A DNA stretch of 8,552 nucleotides from Candidatus Methanomethylophilaceae archaeon (lineage in GTDB: Archaea; Thermoplasmatota; Thermoplasmata; Methanomassiliicoccales; Methanomethylophilaceae). Position numbers and translations under genes: made by a program. The stretch spans positions 1 through 8,552 of the forward strand of contig DUKW01000097.1 in the NCBI GenBank assembly GCA_013329105.1, written 5' to 3'. Below the pieces are notes generated by a model. It saw nothing but the letters and a program-made list of their open reading frames with translations, ran no database searches and was not told the DNA's origin. Below, piece after piece: positions 1-7,319 of this stretch; the first letter of the stretch is position 1, and every line of letters begins with the position of its first letter.

Positions 1-931
1 CTGGCATAGAGAGAATGGGAATCTGCGTGATGCTTCCCTTCTTGCCTTTGATCCTGCCGGCACGCTCGTAGAGCTGCGCAAGGTCTGTGTACATGTAACC
101 GGGATAGCCGCGACGGCCTGGCACCTCCTCACGGGCGGCGCCTATCTGGCGAAGGGCTTCACAATAATTGGTAATATCAGTCAATATAACCAGGACCTGC
201 ATATCCAGTTCGAAGGCCAGGTACTCTGCCGTCGTCAGGGCGAGACGGGGTGTGACTATACGTTCGATGGCGGGATCATCGGCCAGGTTCAGGAAGACCA
301 CAGCCTTCTTCAGAGCGCCTGTGCGCTCGAACTCCTGCATGAAGTTCTGAGACTCCTCATGGGTGATGCCCATTGCAGCGAAGACGACAGCGAACTCCTC
401 ATGCTCGCCGGTGACCTTGGCCTGACGTGCGATCTGCATGGCCATATCGTTGTGCGGTAGACCACTGGCTGAGAAGATAGGCAGCTTCTGTCCTCTGACA
501 AGGGTGTTCATTCCGTCTATCGTCGATATGCCTGTCTGGATGAAATCTTGCGGATTGTCACGAGCCCAGGGGTTGATTGCGGCGCCGGTGATGTCCAGAC
601 GCTTATCGGGTGTGATGGGCGGCCCACCGTCCAGCGGCTCACCGCTCCCGGAAAGAATCCTGCCTACCATGTCCCTGGACACGGGCATCTTCATCGTCTC
701 GCCAAGAAACCTTACAGCGGATTCCTTGTCGATCCCTGCGGTGCCCTCAAAGATCTGCACCACAACCATCTTGTCCGATGAGTCTAGAACCTGCCCTCTC
801 TTGATAGAGCCGTCGGCCAGCTTTACGGTGGCCAGCTCCTGATAGGCTACAGGCCCGGTCTTCTCCACAAAGACCAACGGTCCGGCTATCTCTTTGATCG
901 TTTTGTACTCTTTGGAAATTGTGCTGGCCAT
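1..931 (-). CDS. atpB: A-type ATP synthase subunit B (partial, 3' end outside window)
   Basis: Non-catalytic nucleotide-binding subunit of the cytoplasmic A3B3 head, alternating with subunit A. The frame is open from ATG 931 to the left edge, giving 310 of the usual roughly 460 residues. Seen: an N-terminal beta-barrel (about 1-80, [12 protein letters not shown]), the family segment [11 protein letters not shown] near 95-104, [25 protein letters not shown] near 129-153 (only part of it quoted by family recall), a degenerate P-loop SASGLPHN at 154-161 in place of Gxxxx[12 protein letters not shown] near 248-256 and the [20 protein letters not shown] block at 271-290. The degenerate P-loop is what separates B from A. 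The arginine finger expected further on is off-window. It starts 2 bases after the atpA stop. The G-run about 7 bases before the ATG is a weak ribosome binding site, so coupling to atpA is likely. Identity is very secure. Confidence 0.97.
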   Translation of the reverse strand, partial: MASTISKEYKTIKEIAGPLVFVEKTGPVAYQELATVKLADGSIKRGQVLDSSDKMVVVQIFEGTAGIDKESAVRFLGETMKMPVSRDMVGRILSGSGEPLDGGPPITPDKRLDITGAAINPWARDNPQDFIQTGISTIDGMNTLVRGQKLPIFSASGLPHNDMAMQIARQAKVTGEHEEFAVVFAAMGITHEESQNFMQEFERTGALKKAVVFLNLADDPAIERIVTPRLALTTAEYLAFELDMQVLVILTDITNYCEALRQIGAAREEVPGRRGYPGYMYTDLAQLYERAGRIKGKKGSITQIPILSMP

Positions 932-933
932 TT

Positions 934-2661
934 TTATGCCCCCAGTGCTGAAAGCTCTTTCTCCATGTCCTTTGACACAGCGGCGAGCTCCTCGTCGACG
1001 TTCTCCTCGTATTTGGCCACATTGAACCTCTGTTTGGAGGGTACGGATATTATGTCTGTTATCTGTGCCCCGGCCTCAAGGGCCTTATTGGCCAGGTCCG
1101 AGTATTTGCGTATTAACTTCAACATCTCATACTGTCTGCTCATAGGACAGAAGGTGTCTACTGGGTGGAAAGCGTTCTGCTGTAAGAAAATCTCCCGCAG
1201 CATCTTGGCCACCTCCATGGTGATCTTCTGCTCATCGGGAAGGGCATCTGAACCAACCAACTGCACGATCTCCTGCAACTCGGATTCCTTCTGCAGCACT
1301 TGCAATGCCCACTCTCGTAGTGCGGGGAAGTCTTCGGCTACATTATTCGAGAACCAGTCCTTTAGCTGTTTTTCGTAGAGGGAATATGAAGTTAACCAGT
1401 TGATGGCTGGGAAGTGCCTTCTCTCCCTCAGCTTGGTGTCTAAGGCCCAGAACACGCGCACGATGCGCAGGGTGTTCTGCGTGACCGGCTCAGAAAGGTC
1501 ACCGCCTGGCGGCGATACAGCGCCTACGACAGATATGGAGCCCTCCGCATCGGAGAATGTTCTGCCTCTGCCGGCACGCTCATAGAATTCAGAGAGCCTT
1601 CCGGCAAGGTATGCAGGATAACCTTCCTCACCCGGCATTTCCTCAAGACGTGAGGAGATCTCACGCATAGCTTCTGCCCACCGAGAGGTAGAGTCGGCCA
1701 TGAGAGAAACGTTGTATCCCATGTCACGGTAGTATTCGGCTATGGTCATGCCTGTGTACACTGAAGCCTCTCTGGCCGCCACCGGCATGTTGGAAGTGTT
1801 GGCTATCAGAACGGTACGATTCATCAGCGGATTGCCTGTCTTAGGATCCTCCAGCGCGGGGAACTCTGTTAGAACCTCTGTCATCTCGTTGCCGCGCTCA
1901 CCGCAGCCGATGTAGACAACGATCTCCGCATCAGACCATTTTGCCAGCTGCTGCTGCGTTACGGTTTTTCCCGTACCGAAGCCGCCTGGAATGGCTGCCG
2001 TACCGCCCTTTGCGACCGGGAACATCGAATCCAATATTCGCTGCCCGGTAATAAGCGGTATGTCAGGGAGGTACTTCTCACGTATAGGGCGGGGTACGCG
2101 CACAGGCCAGCGCTGCATCATGCTGACCTCTTTTCCGCCGATTATGGCTACCGTCTCCTCAACGGTGAAACTCCCTTTCTTGATATCGTCCACAATGCCC
2201 TCGACGCCGTGGGGCACCATAACACGGTGCTCCATGGTGCCCTCAGGCACAGTACCTATCACCTGACCGGACGATACCTTATCGCCTTTCTTTACGGTCG
2301 GTGTGAATTCCCATTTTTTCTTTCTGTCCAGCCCCGGGGCGCTGACACCGCGGAAGATATAATCTCCCATACGCTCCCTCAGAACGGGAAGGGGCCTCTG
2401 GATTCCGTCATAGACGGAAGACAGCAAGCCCGGTCCAAGTTCGGCCACCAATGGTTGGCCGGTGTTCTCCACCGGCTCTCCGGGTCTTACACCGGTGGTG
2501 TCCTCATAAACCTGGATGATGCTATAGTCACCCATGATCTTGATGACCTCGCCCATGAGCTTCTCATCCCCCACCTGCACCACGTCGTACATCCTGGGAG
2601 AGATGCCAATAGCGGTCACCACCGGTCCGGCGACCCTGTAGATTCTGCCTACATTGCTCAT
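934..2661 (-). CDS. atpA: A-type ATP synthase catalytic subunit A
   Basis: Catalytic subunit of the A3B3 head; it makes or hydrolyses ATP coupled to rotation. The 575 residues fit the usual intein-free length. Domains: N-terminal barrel (about 1-70), the A-specific non-homologous bulge (about 110-190), the nucleotide-binding domain (about 200-420) and a C-terminal helical domain. The P-loop GGFGTGKT is at 226-233 (Lys232, Thr233). The GERGNEM motif at 254-260 holds the likely catalytic Glu255. [12 protein letters not shown] at 320-331 is the Walker B and following segment, and [10 protein letters not shown] spans 343-352. The usual P-loop in this family is GPFGSGKT, so Pro and Ser are replaced here by Gly and Thr. 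Known intein positions around the P-loop and the GERGNEM motif are uninterrupted. It abuts atpF with no gap. GAGG at 2670-2673, 8 bases before the ATG and inside atpF, is the probable ribosome binding site. Confidence 0.99.
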   Translation of the reverse strand: MSNVGRIYRVAGPVVTAIGISPRMYDVVQVGDEKLMGEVIKIMGDYSIIQVYEDTTGVRPGEPVENTGQPLVAELGPGLLSSVYDGIQRPLPVLRERMGDYIFRGVSAPGLDRKKKWEFTPTVKKGDKVSSGQVIGTVPEGTMEHRVMVPHGVEGIVDDIKKGSFTVEETVAIIGGKEVSMMQRWPVRVPRPIREKYLPDIPLITGQRILDSMFPVAKGGTAAIPGGFGTGKTVTQQQLAKWSDAEIVVYIGCGERGNEMTEVLTEFPALEDPKTGNPLMNRTVLIANTSNMPVAAREASVYTGMTIAEYYRDMGYNVSLMADSTSRWAEAMREISSRLEEMPGEEGYPAYLAGRLSEFYERAGRGRTFSDAEGSISVVGAVSPPGGDLSEPVTQNTLRIVRVFWALDTKLRERRHFPAINWLTSYSLYEKQLKDWFSNNVAEDFPALREWALQVLQKESELQEIVQLVGSDALPDEQKITMEVAKMLREIFLQQNAFHPVDTFCPMSRQYEMLKLIRKYSDLANKALEAGAQITDIISVPSKQRFNVAKYEENVDEELAAVSKDMEKELSALGA

Positions 2662-2970
2662 CTAATCATCCTCTGTCTTGTATAAATCAATGCCAATCGC
2701 TCTCTTCACCTTCTCGCGAAGGTCACTCTCGTCCCTGCCAATAGGTATCACCACGGGCCGGATGCTGTCTAGGGTCTTCCTGCGCTGTATGGGATTCAGT
2801 CTGGCAAGATCCGCCGAGTCCACGGCGACTATGCCCACGTTCTCATCCTCCATCAGTTCCTCGAGTTTTTGGGCGTATTCTTCATCGCTCGAAACGATGA
2901 GCGCCCTGCGCAGTCCGGCAAGGCGGAACCCCAGCACAAAATCCTCACTTCCCAGTACAGCTATCTCCAT
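2662..2970 (-). CDS. atpF: A-type ATP synthase subunit F
   Basis: Small central-stalk subunit (102 residues, normal for the family) that sits with subunit D and helps couple and regulate rotation. Seen: a Rossmann-like N-terminal half (MEIAVLGSEDFVLGFRLAG) and the VGIVAVDSADLARL and VIPIGRD strands typical of the ATP-synt_F family, followed by a charged C-terminal helix. Its ATG overlaps the atpC stop by one base (TGATG). A strong GGTGAT ribosome binding site lies 3 bases before the ATG. Its TAG stop is directly followed by the atpA start. Position between C and A, length and motifs agree, so the call is secure. Confidence 0.96.
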   Translation of the reverse strand: MEIAVLGSEDFVLGFRLAGLRRALIVSSDEEYAQKLEELMEDENVGIVAVDSADLARLNPIQRRKTLDSIRPVVIPIGRDESDLREKVKRAIGIDLYKTEDD

Positions 2971-4016
2971 CAGATCACCAAAAGTCTTTTCAACGTGTCC
3001 GTGTCCAGACCGCTGACCTTGCCACGGGCGATTATCCTTATATTATCGACTTCCAACTTTTTGTGAAACATATAGTCGAAGACTGGGATCACCGACAGTG
3101 GGTACAGATAGGATAATGTCTCCGTTTTGCGTATCTGATACAATCGCAAGGCATCCATCACATTCCTCAAAGGTTTCTCCTCTGATTCGAGAGCTTCTTT
3201 GATCTCCTCATAGAAGTCGAGCTTAACCAACTCGGCAGCTAGGGCCTTCCTATCCTCAGCATTGGCTAGGTTCGTAGCCATCTTACGGTCAATCTGAAGG
3301 CCGCCTTCAATGAAATAGTTGAGAATCACCTCAGGAGGCGCTTTCTCCTCCTTCAGCATGAGGATGGTCTCCAGATTGATTATATCTATCTCCCTCTGAA
3401 TGAAAGCACGGAACAGACGCTTTGGCTTTGTGTTTGTTCCTATCGCGTCAAGGAGCCTTTCGTAGTACAGCTTATCGAGATAGTCTTCGATGCTGGTGAG
3501 CTTACCGAATTGCTTGTATGCCTCGACCGCCGACGGGGGGAGAGGGGCGTTCAGCTTTCGTGACAACTCGGCAAAAAGCTCGTCTCCCATTTCCATGGAG
3601 CAAAGGCTATTCAGATATTCCTCGCTAAGGTTTCCGGCTGGGACAAGATCCTCACGGATGCTCTCCATATCGGCACCAAAGCTCTTGCCCCTCAGTATAA
3701 CCTTCACATTCCAATGATCCCATCTGGTCAGATATGCAGCTAGCATATCGTGCAGCTCGCCATTGGTAAAATCCAAGACGCTCCGGAAGTTCCTAGCCAT
3801 ATTGCGGTAAGTGGCGTGCTCGATCAGGTCGACACCTTCAAAACGTCCACCCAACTCGGCCATCTCTTTCTGATAGTTGGTCTCGCCGAGAAAACGGCTT
3901 ATCTCGGGAAGCTCCATCACCATCATTTTGGAGTAGTCCTCTCCCTTGAGGAGCATGCGCTTCTTGCCGCGTACCCTGGCCACTGCGTACGGATAGTTGC
4001 CTTTGCGTCCAAACAT
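2970..4016 (-). CDS. atpC: A-type ATP synthase subunit C
   Basis: Funnel-shaped subunit (V-ATPase subunit d / AC39 family) that joins the central stalk to the proteolipid ring. The product is 348 residues from ATG 4016, normal for the family. Seen: the N-terminal segment NYPYAVARVRGKKRMLL typical of archaeal C subunits, a mostly helical body with repeated short blocks (YLDKLYYERLLDAI; REIDIINLETILMLK), and YLYPLSVIPVFDYMFHKKLEVDNIRII near the C-terminus, which marks the family. A GTG at 4025 would add three residues and overlap the atpE stop as GTGA. I prefer ATG 4016 because GGGTGA at 4022-4027 sits 5 bases before it, while the GTG has no such site. The stop overlaps the atpF start by one base. 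Confidence 0.95.
   Translation of the reverse strand: MFGRKGNYPYAVARVRGKKRMLLKGEDYSKMMVMELPEISRFLGETNYQKEMAELGGRFEGVDLIEHATYRNMARNFRSVLDFTNGELHDMLAAYLTRWDHWNVKVILRGKSFGADMESIREDLVPAGNLSEEYLNSLCSMEMGDELFAELSRKLNAPLPPSAVEAYKQFGKLTSIEDYLDKLYYERLLDAIGTNTKPKRLFRAFIQREIDIINLETILMLKEEKAPPEVILNYFIEGGLQIDRKMATNLANAEDRKALAAELVKLDFYEEIKEALESEEKPLRNVMDALRLYQIRKTETLSYLYPLSVIPVFDYMFHKKLEVDNIRIIARGKVSGLDTDTLKRLLVI
2974..2979 (-). promoter_or_regulatory. Ribosome binding site of atpF (GGTGAT)
   Basis: GGTGAT lies 3 bases before the atpF ATG, inside the last codons of atpC. It matches the part of the archaeal Shine-Dalgarno complement (GGAGGTGATC) closer to its 3' end, which explains the short spacing. It supports the TGATG stop-start overlap as the true junction. 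Confidence 0.7.
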
Positions 4017-4021
4017 GACTT

Positions 4022-4027
4022 TCACCC
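4022..4027 (-). promoter_or_regulatory. Ribosome binding site deciding the atpC start (GGGTGA)
   Basis: GGGTGA spans the last Gly codon and TGA stop of atpE and ends 5 bases before ATG 4016. It overlaps the alternative GTG codon at 4023-4025, so it can serve only the ATG. This is the reason for choosing ATG 4016 over GTG 4025. Confidence 0.6.
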
Positions 4028-4579
4028 AAAGAGGATATCAGAGATCGTCTTCATTTCTCGATCCCAGACATTGCGGAGTATGGTCTCGAACTGCATGTCG
4101 ATCCGCACTTCACCGTCCGCACTCTCAAAGATCAGACCACCGCTGATGGAACGGTCCTCCACAACATCAGAGATTTCGAGTCCTTTCAGATTCTTCGCCT
4201 CACCCGGTGCACAGCGTACCCGGGGGTTCTCAATGATGCCTTTTACGGAGTCGACCATCATCCGATAGTACTTTTTCTTTGTCTTCGCATCGGAAGACTC
4301 AAGTTCGGCCAGGGTCTCCATGAAGCTGCGGTCTAGGATTTCCTTCTTCTTGGACAGAACTATTTTCTTGCTCTCCAGCTCAGCGCTGGAGAGCTCCTGT
4401 CTCTGAAGGCGTGCGATGCTTTCCTCGAGCCTCTTAACCTCTTTCTTTTTCATTTCGGACACAGTCTCCTCCGCCTTGGCTAAGAGCTTTGCTGCTTCCT
4501 CCTCACCCTCCTTCCGGAGGGAGGATGCCTTAGCCTCGGCGTCCTCAATTATGTCCTTGACCACGCTGTCCAATGCCAT
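4022..4579 (-). CDS. atpE: A-type ATP synthase subunit E
   Basis: Peripheral stalk subunit; it pairs with subunit H as a long coiled coil and holds the A3B3 head still against the membrane part. The 185 residues fit the family. The first 100 or so residues are a charged, Ala/Glu/Lys-rich helix with no Pro (for example EAKASSLRKEGEEEAAKLL), as expected for the coiled coil. The C-terminal globular domain has the family marks SGGLIFESADGEVRIDMQFE near 145-164 and a final helix ending in ISDILFG. It follows atpK after 38 bases, the widest gap between ATP synthase genes here. GAGG about 8 bases before the ATG may be its ribosome binding site. That makes E the one subunit gene in the window not directly abutting its upstream neighbour. 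Confidence 0.96.
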   Translation of the reverse strand: MALDSVVKDIIEDAEAKASSLRKEGEEEAAKLLAKAEETVSEMKKKEVKRLEESIARLQRQELSSAELESKKIVLSKKKEILDRSFMETLAELESSDAKTKKKYYRMMVDSVKGIIENPRVRCAPGEAKNLKGLEISDVVEDRSISGGLIFESADGEVRIDMQFETILRNVWDREMKTISDILFG

Positions 4580-4611
4580 GAAACGGCCTCTTACCTTCGA
4601 ACTTTTCTCAT

Positions 4612-4627
4612 CCAGATTTACATCTGG
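4612..4627 (-). promoter_or_regulatory. Hairpin with GNRA-type loop over the atpK stop codon
   Basis: Perfect inverted repeat: CCAGAT, then a four-base loop, then ATCTGG. In the mRNA the loop reads GUAA, which fits the stable GNRA tetraloop class, and its last three bases are the atpK UAA stop. It lies at the start of the only sizeable gap inside the operon. A role in RNA processing, 3'-end protection or lowering read-through after the high-copy rotor gene is my inference. The structure is visible; the function is not. There is no U-run after it, so it is not a clear terminator. A 6-bp stem can occur by chance. Confidence 0.4.
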
Positions 4628-4833
4628 CCCATCAGCATGATGCCGAGAACAAGACCGAAGATGACGATAGTCTCTGGCAGAACAGTAAGGATCAGGCCCT
4701 TACCGAACAGGCTATCATCCTCAATCATGGCCCCGACAGCAGCGGACCCGATGTCTTTCTCAGCCCATCCTGATGCCAGACCAGTGAGTCCGACTGCAAG
4801 ACCGGCGGCTATCGCTATCAATCCAGTATCCAT
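4618..4833 (-). CDS. atpK: A-type ATP synthase subunit K (proteolipid, rotor ring c subunit)
   Basis: Forms the membrane rotor ring that carries ions past subunit I. It is a 71-residue two-helix hairpin: helix 1 about 3-36 (Gly/Ala-rich, GLAVGLTGLASG), polar loop IEDDSLFGKG at 37-46, and helix 2 about 47-68. Glu54 in VLPETIVIFG is the expected ion-binding carboxylate. Na+-coupled relatives usually carry ETQ here; this protein has ETI, and the motif resembles haloarchaeal proteolipids as I remember them, so H+ coupling is favoured (inference). Helix 1 has WAEKD at 23-27 where many relatives are Gly-rich. It is a single hairpin, not the duplicated 16-kDa form. The ATG is 1 base after the atpI stop, with a strong GAGGTG site. 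A hairpin covers its stop codon. Confidence 0.97.
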   Translation of the reverse strand: MDTGLIAIAAGLAVGLTGLASGWAEKDIGSAAVGAMIEDDSLFGKGLILTVLPETIVIFGLVLGIMLMGQM

Positions 4834-4834
4834 T

Positions 4835-6892
4835 TCAATACACCTCTTTTTCTGCGTTTTTCGTGTTCAAACGGTTTACTGCCAACGGCTTATAGTCCTT
4901 ACCACCGCCAGCAAAGAACTTGCCCATCCACTCCACGTAATGTAAACGAATGCCGTGCAATCCCGCGGAGAGAACAGCCAATAAGAAGACTAAAAGATGA
5001 CCTACCATAAAGATCAGTAGACCGGATATAAATCCAATGACTCCTCCCACACCTACATAAAGTAAAAAGATAGACATATAGTTGAAAGCCATGGCAACGC
5101 CGGCCTTGGACAGTGCGATGGCTGTCAGACGAGTATAGGAAAGAATGTTGCCGAAGATCCCAGGCAACTCTAAGATTGCGTTTAAACCCTCACCTCTGAA
5201 TCCTAACACGGCGCCTACAGCCAAAACGCCTGCGCCTCCGCCGATAAGATAGGTGAGATCGCCTTCCAATGCCTTACCCGCAAGCAAGAGTTCCGTGAGC
5301 ACATACGACACCATAACGATACCTACCAGCATCATTATAAAGCTGGCTTTTTCGTATATCGCTTCTTTTGTGCTGTGCTGTCTTTTGACGTTAAAGAAAC
5401 CTATCAAGAAACCGAAGAAGAGATGGACTATACCTATGTACACACTTAGTTTAAGAAGTGTGTTTACTTCCTCGAATTTGTTAATACCTATCGAGAGCGA
5501 CATCTGGCTTGGGTCCATGAGCCAAGCCGGGAATGTGAATCCCGGTATGATATGAGCGATTATGGTTTCCCAATCAGTGCTGGCGAGTCCGGATACTTCG
5601 TGGTAGGAGACAAAATGCATACCGAACATCTCTCCGAACATGAAGAGCCCAAAGATCAAGGCCCAGATACCGCCGAAGATTGATTGAGTCCCCAGGGCCT
5701 TCCAAGTGGTCGATTTCGTTTTCTTTAAAACTATTGCCCCTATTATGATGAATGCAAATGCATAACCTACATCCGCCACCATAAGACCAAAGAAAAGGGG
5801 CCAAGTAAAGGCTATCAGCGTCGACGGGTCTGATTCTTGGTAACGGGGGGTGTTGATAAGTGTTACAAAATATTCGTAAATCTTGCCAATACGGCCGTTC
5901 TTGAGCTTAGAAGGAGGATCTTTGAATTTTGACTCTGTTTCTTCGCTCTCATGAACGCTGCGACCCCTGGTTTCCAGAACGTCCACATGAACCGAGTCGG
6001 CCGTCTCCCTGGTCAGCTGCTCCTTGAAGCTCTCTACCTCTATAGTGGGAACCCACGCATCCATAACAAAGGAATGGTCACTGGTGGCTACGCGCAGAGG
6101 AGTACTGGCCAACTCAGTTTCGATTGCCAACTCCTCCTCGGACGCTAGTATGAAAGAGAGATGCTTGTCCTTTAAGGACCCCAATTGGGCATCTACCCTT
6201 TCCTTTTGCTCCCGGAGCTCCTCTAATTCCTTCTCCAGCTCAGCGATTATTTCCCCAGGACTGCCTTTACCCTCAGGCACTGACATCTCGGAAAAACCTA
6301 CAGCGGAGAGCGCTGACATAGCCTCTTCTTTCTTCCCTTTAGGCACAAAAATCGCAGCGACCTTTCCGCTTGGGGAGAGGAAGAGTTCGTGCTCGATATC
6401 CTTCAAACATTCGCTCGGATCGTCTCGTACCTTACCGACAATGGCTGTTATGGACTCGTAGCCCCTATAGTCCTCCAAAGACAGGGGGAGCTCCGTAAGC
6501 GGCCTCAGTTCGGCTATGAGTGACTCGCGCTCCGTCATCTGCTGTGCAATTTCGTTCCTCGAATCGACGATGCTGAAAAGCTCCTTTTCCAGTTGCTCTA
6601 TGCCGTTAGATTCAATCAGCTCCCTTATTTCCTTAGCGGAGACGGGGTTTTCCAGCTGTTTATCTTTCTCTTTTAAACCGAGCTCTTTTTCCATGGCACG
6701 CAATTTGACCAGGCGTTCAGATGCCACAGCAGCGTTTGGAAAAGATTTGCCTATGCCGAATCCGGGGTCATCGCCTTCCGAGTAGTCGATCAGGTGGGCC
6801 TTTCCTATATCATAGAGGGCCTTGACGGTGTCCTCCATGTGGGATTTGCTGCCCACGATCAGAACCCTGCTCATAGATTCAGGAAGTAGCAT
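4835..6892 (-). CDS. atpI: A-type ATP synthase subunit I (membrane stator, V-ATPase a subunit homologue)
   Basis: Membrane stator: its cytoplasmic N-terminal half links to the E/H stalks and its C-terminal half forms the ion half-channels against the K ring. It has 685 residues, usual for the family. The N-terminal half (about 1-350) is soluble with coiled coils near 86-125 and 212-245. From about 355 to 645 there are about seven hydrophobic segments, separated by loops. Arg588 in ILSYTRLTAIALSKAG is the expected essential arginine facing the rotor Glu. The tail GLHGIRLHYVEWMGKFFAGGG (644-664, shown in part by family recall) is typical. I chose ATG 6892, with GAGGAG 5 bases upstream and MLLPESMSRV matching the usual family N-terminus. 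ATG 6874 lacks such a site. The start overlaps the end of atpH by 14 bases. Confidence 0.97.
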   Translation of the reverse strand: MLLPESMSRVLIVGSKSHMEDTVKALYDIGKAHLIDYSEGDDPGFGIGKSFPNAAVASERLVKLRAMEKELGLKEKDKQLENPVSAKEIRELIESNGIEQLEKELFSIVDSRNEIAQQMTERESLIAELRPLTELPLSLEDYRGYESITAIVGKVRDDPSECLKDIEHELFLSPSGKVAAIFVPKGKKEEAMSALSAVGFSEMSVPEGKGSPGEIIAELEKELEELREQKERVDAQLGSLKDKHLSFILASEEELAIETELASTPLRVATSDHSFVMDAWVPTIEVESFKEQLTRETADSVHVDVLETRGRSVHESEETESKFKDPPSKLKNGRIGKIYEYFVTLINTPRYQESDPSTLIAFTWPLFFGLMVADVGYAFAFIIIGAIVLKKTKSTTWKALGTQSIFGGIWALIFGLFMFGEMFGMHFVSYHEVSGLASTDWETIIAHIIPGFTFPAWLMDPSQMSLSIGINKFEEVNTLLKLSVYIGIVHLFFGFLIGFFNVKRQHSTKEAIYEKASFIMMLVGIVMVSYVLTELLLAGKALEGDLTYLIGGGAGVLAVGAVLGFRGEGLNAILELPGIFGNILSYTRLTAIALSKAGVAMAFNYMSIFLLYVGVGGVIGFISGLLIFMVGHLLVFLLAVLSAGLHGIRLHYVEWMGKFFAGGGKDYKPLAVNRLNTKNAEKEVY
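4841..4846 (-). promoter_or_regulatory. Ribosome binding site of atpK (GAGGTG)
   Basis: GAGGTG, 7 bases before the atpK ATG and inside the last codons of atpI, is an excellent match to the archaeal anti-Shine-Dalgarno complement and among the best in this operon. That suits a gene whose product is needed in about ten copies per complex. Confidence 0.7.
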
Positions 6893-7211
6893 TTATGCTC
6901 CTCTCGAACTCTTTTTTCAGAAAATCCTTAACTTTTGCCATCCTTTTGGAGGCAACGGCCTCTAGCCTGGCAGCCTCCTCCTCACCTTTTCGGAGCAGGA
7001 CCTCACGCTGGGAGGCAAGTTTTTTCATCTCCTCAGAAATCTTTGATTCGAAGTCGGCGCGTATCTTGGCCTCAGCATCCTGAACCATCTTCACCGAGTC
7101 GCGGCGGGCCTTGGCGATTATAGCTTTCTTTTCCTCCTCCGCCTCCTCGATTATGGATCGGGCTTTAGCTTCGGTCTCTTTGACCTTGAGAAGTATATCA
7201 GTACGGCTCAA
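6879..7211 (-). CDS. atpH: A-type ATP synthase subunit H (peripheral stalk)
   Basis: Peripheral stalk partner of subunit E, an extended right-handed coiled coil. The product is nearly all helix, rich in Glu, Lys and Ala with no Pro after the start (KVKETEAKARSIIEEAEEEK). First gene of the ATP synthase set. The frame is open back to ATG 7295 (138 residues) and ATG 7250 (123 residues), but neither has a ribosome binding site. I chose TTG 7211 (110 residues, begins MSRTDILLKV) because GGGGAG lies 6 bases upstream, the family is usually 100-110 residues and begins close to this point, and a TATA-like box sits upstream at a fitting distance. If that is wrong, ATG 7250 (MAYPVTKIV) is next best. The TGA stop lies 14 bases inside atpI. 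Confidence 0.88.
   Translation of the reverse strand: MSRTDILLKVKETEAKARSIIEEAEEEKKAIIAKARRDSVKMVQDAEAKIRADFESKISEEMKKLASQREVLLRKGEEEAARLEAVASKRMAKVKDFLKKEFERSINATS
6898..6903 (-). promoter_or_regulatory. Ribosome binding site deciding the atpI start (GAGGAG)
   Basis: GAGGAG lies 5 bases before ATG 6892, within atpH codons. The competing ATG at 6874 is preceded by TTCCTGAATCT, which has no Shine-Dalgarno match. This fixes the atpI start at 6892. Confidence 0.65.
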
Positions 7212-7217
7212 ATTACT

Positions 7218-7223
7218 CTCCCC
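7218..7223 (-). promoter_or_regulatory. Ribosome binding site supporting the TTG start of atpH (GGGGAG)
   Basis: GGGGAG, containing GGAG, ends 6 bases before TTG 7211. No comparable purine run precedes ATG 7250 or ATG 7295. It is the main evidence for the shorter atpH product. Confidence 0.5.
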
Positions 7224-7254
7224 GACTATTTTTGTCACCGGGTAAGCCATTTTG

Positions 7255-7270
7255 ATACTTAAGCATAATT
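7255..7270 (-). promoter_or_regulatory. Possible TATA-box promoter of the ATP synthase operon
   Basis: The segment AATTATGCTTAAGTAT is the only AT-rich patch between the deaminase end and atpH. CTTAAGTA inside it resembles an archaeal TATA box. Initiation about 25 bases downstream would fall near 7233-7237, leaving a leader of about 22 bases that contains the GGGGAG site and leads to TTG 7211. If ATG 7250 were the start, this box would lie too close to it. The match is imperfect, and the operon could instead be read through from the deaminase promoter. Confidence 0.35.
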
Positions 7271-7319
7271 GAGTTTTGGGCGCTTCCTCCACCATCCGAT
7301 GAGGACTGTTCTTTGGTCA

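Noticed and set aside
1880..2000. Possible intein in subunit A, since inteins occur near the P-loop and the GERGNEM motif in some archaea
   Set aside because: Both regions read straight through in a 575-residue product of normal length; no insert is present.
3750..4268. 172-codon plus-strand open frame opposite atpC and atpE
   Set aside because: It lies opposite two well-recognised conserved genes and its product shows no recognisable domain or ribosome binding site; a by-product of codon use on the other strand. The same holds for the plus-strand frames at 438-842, 2209-2685 and 6024-6461.
6879..6892. ATG 6874 as a non-overlapping start of atpI
   Set aside because: It lacks a ribosome binding site; ATG 6892 has GAGGAG at 5 bases and the typical family N-terminus, despite a 14-base overlap with atpH.
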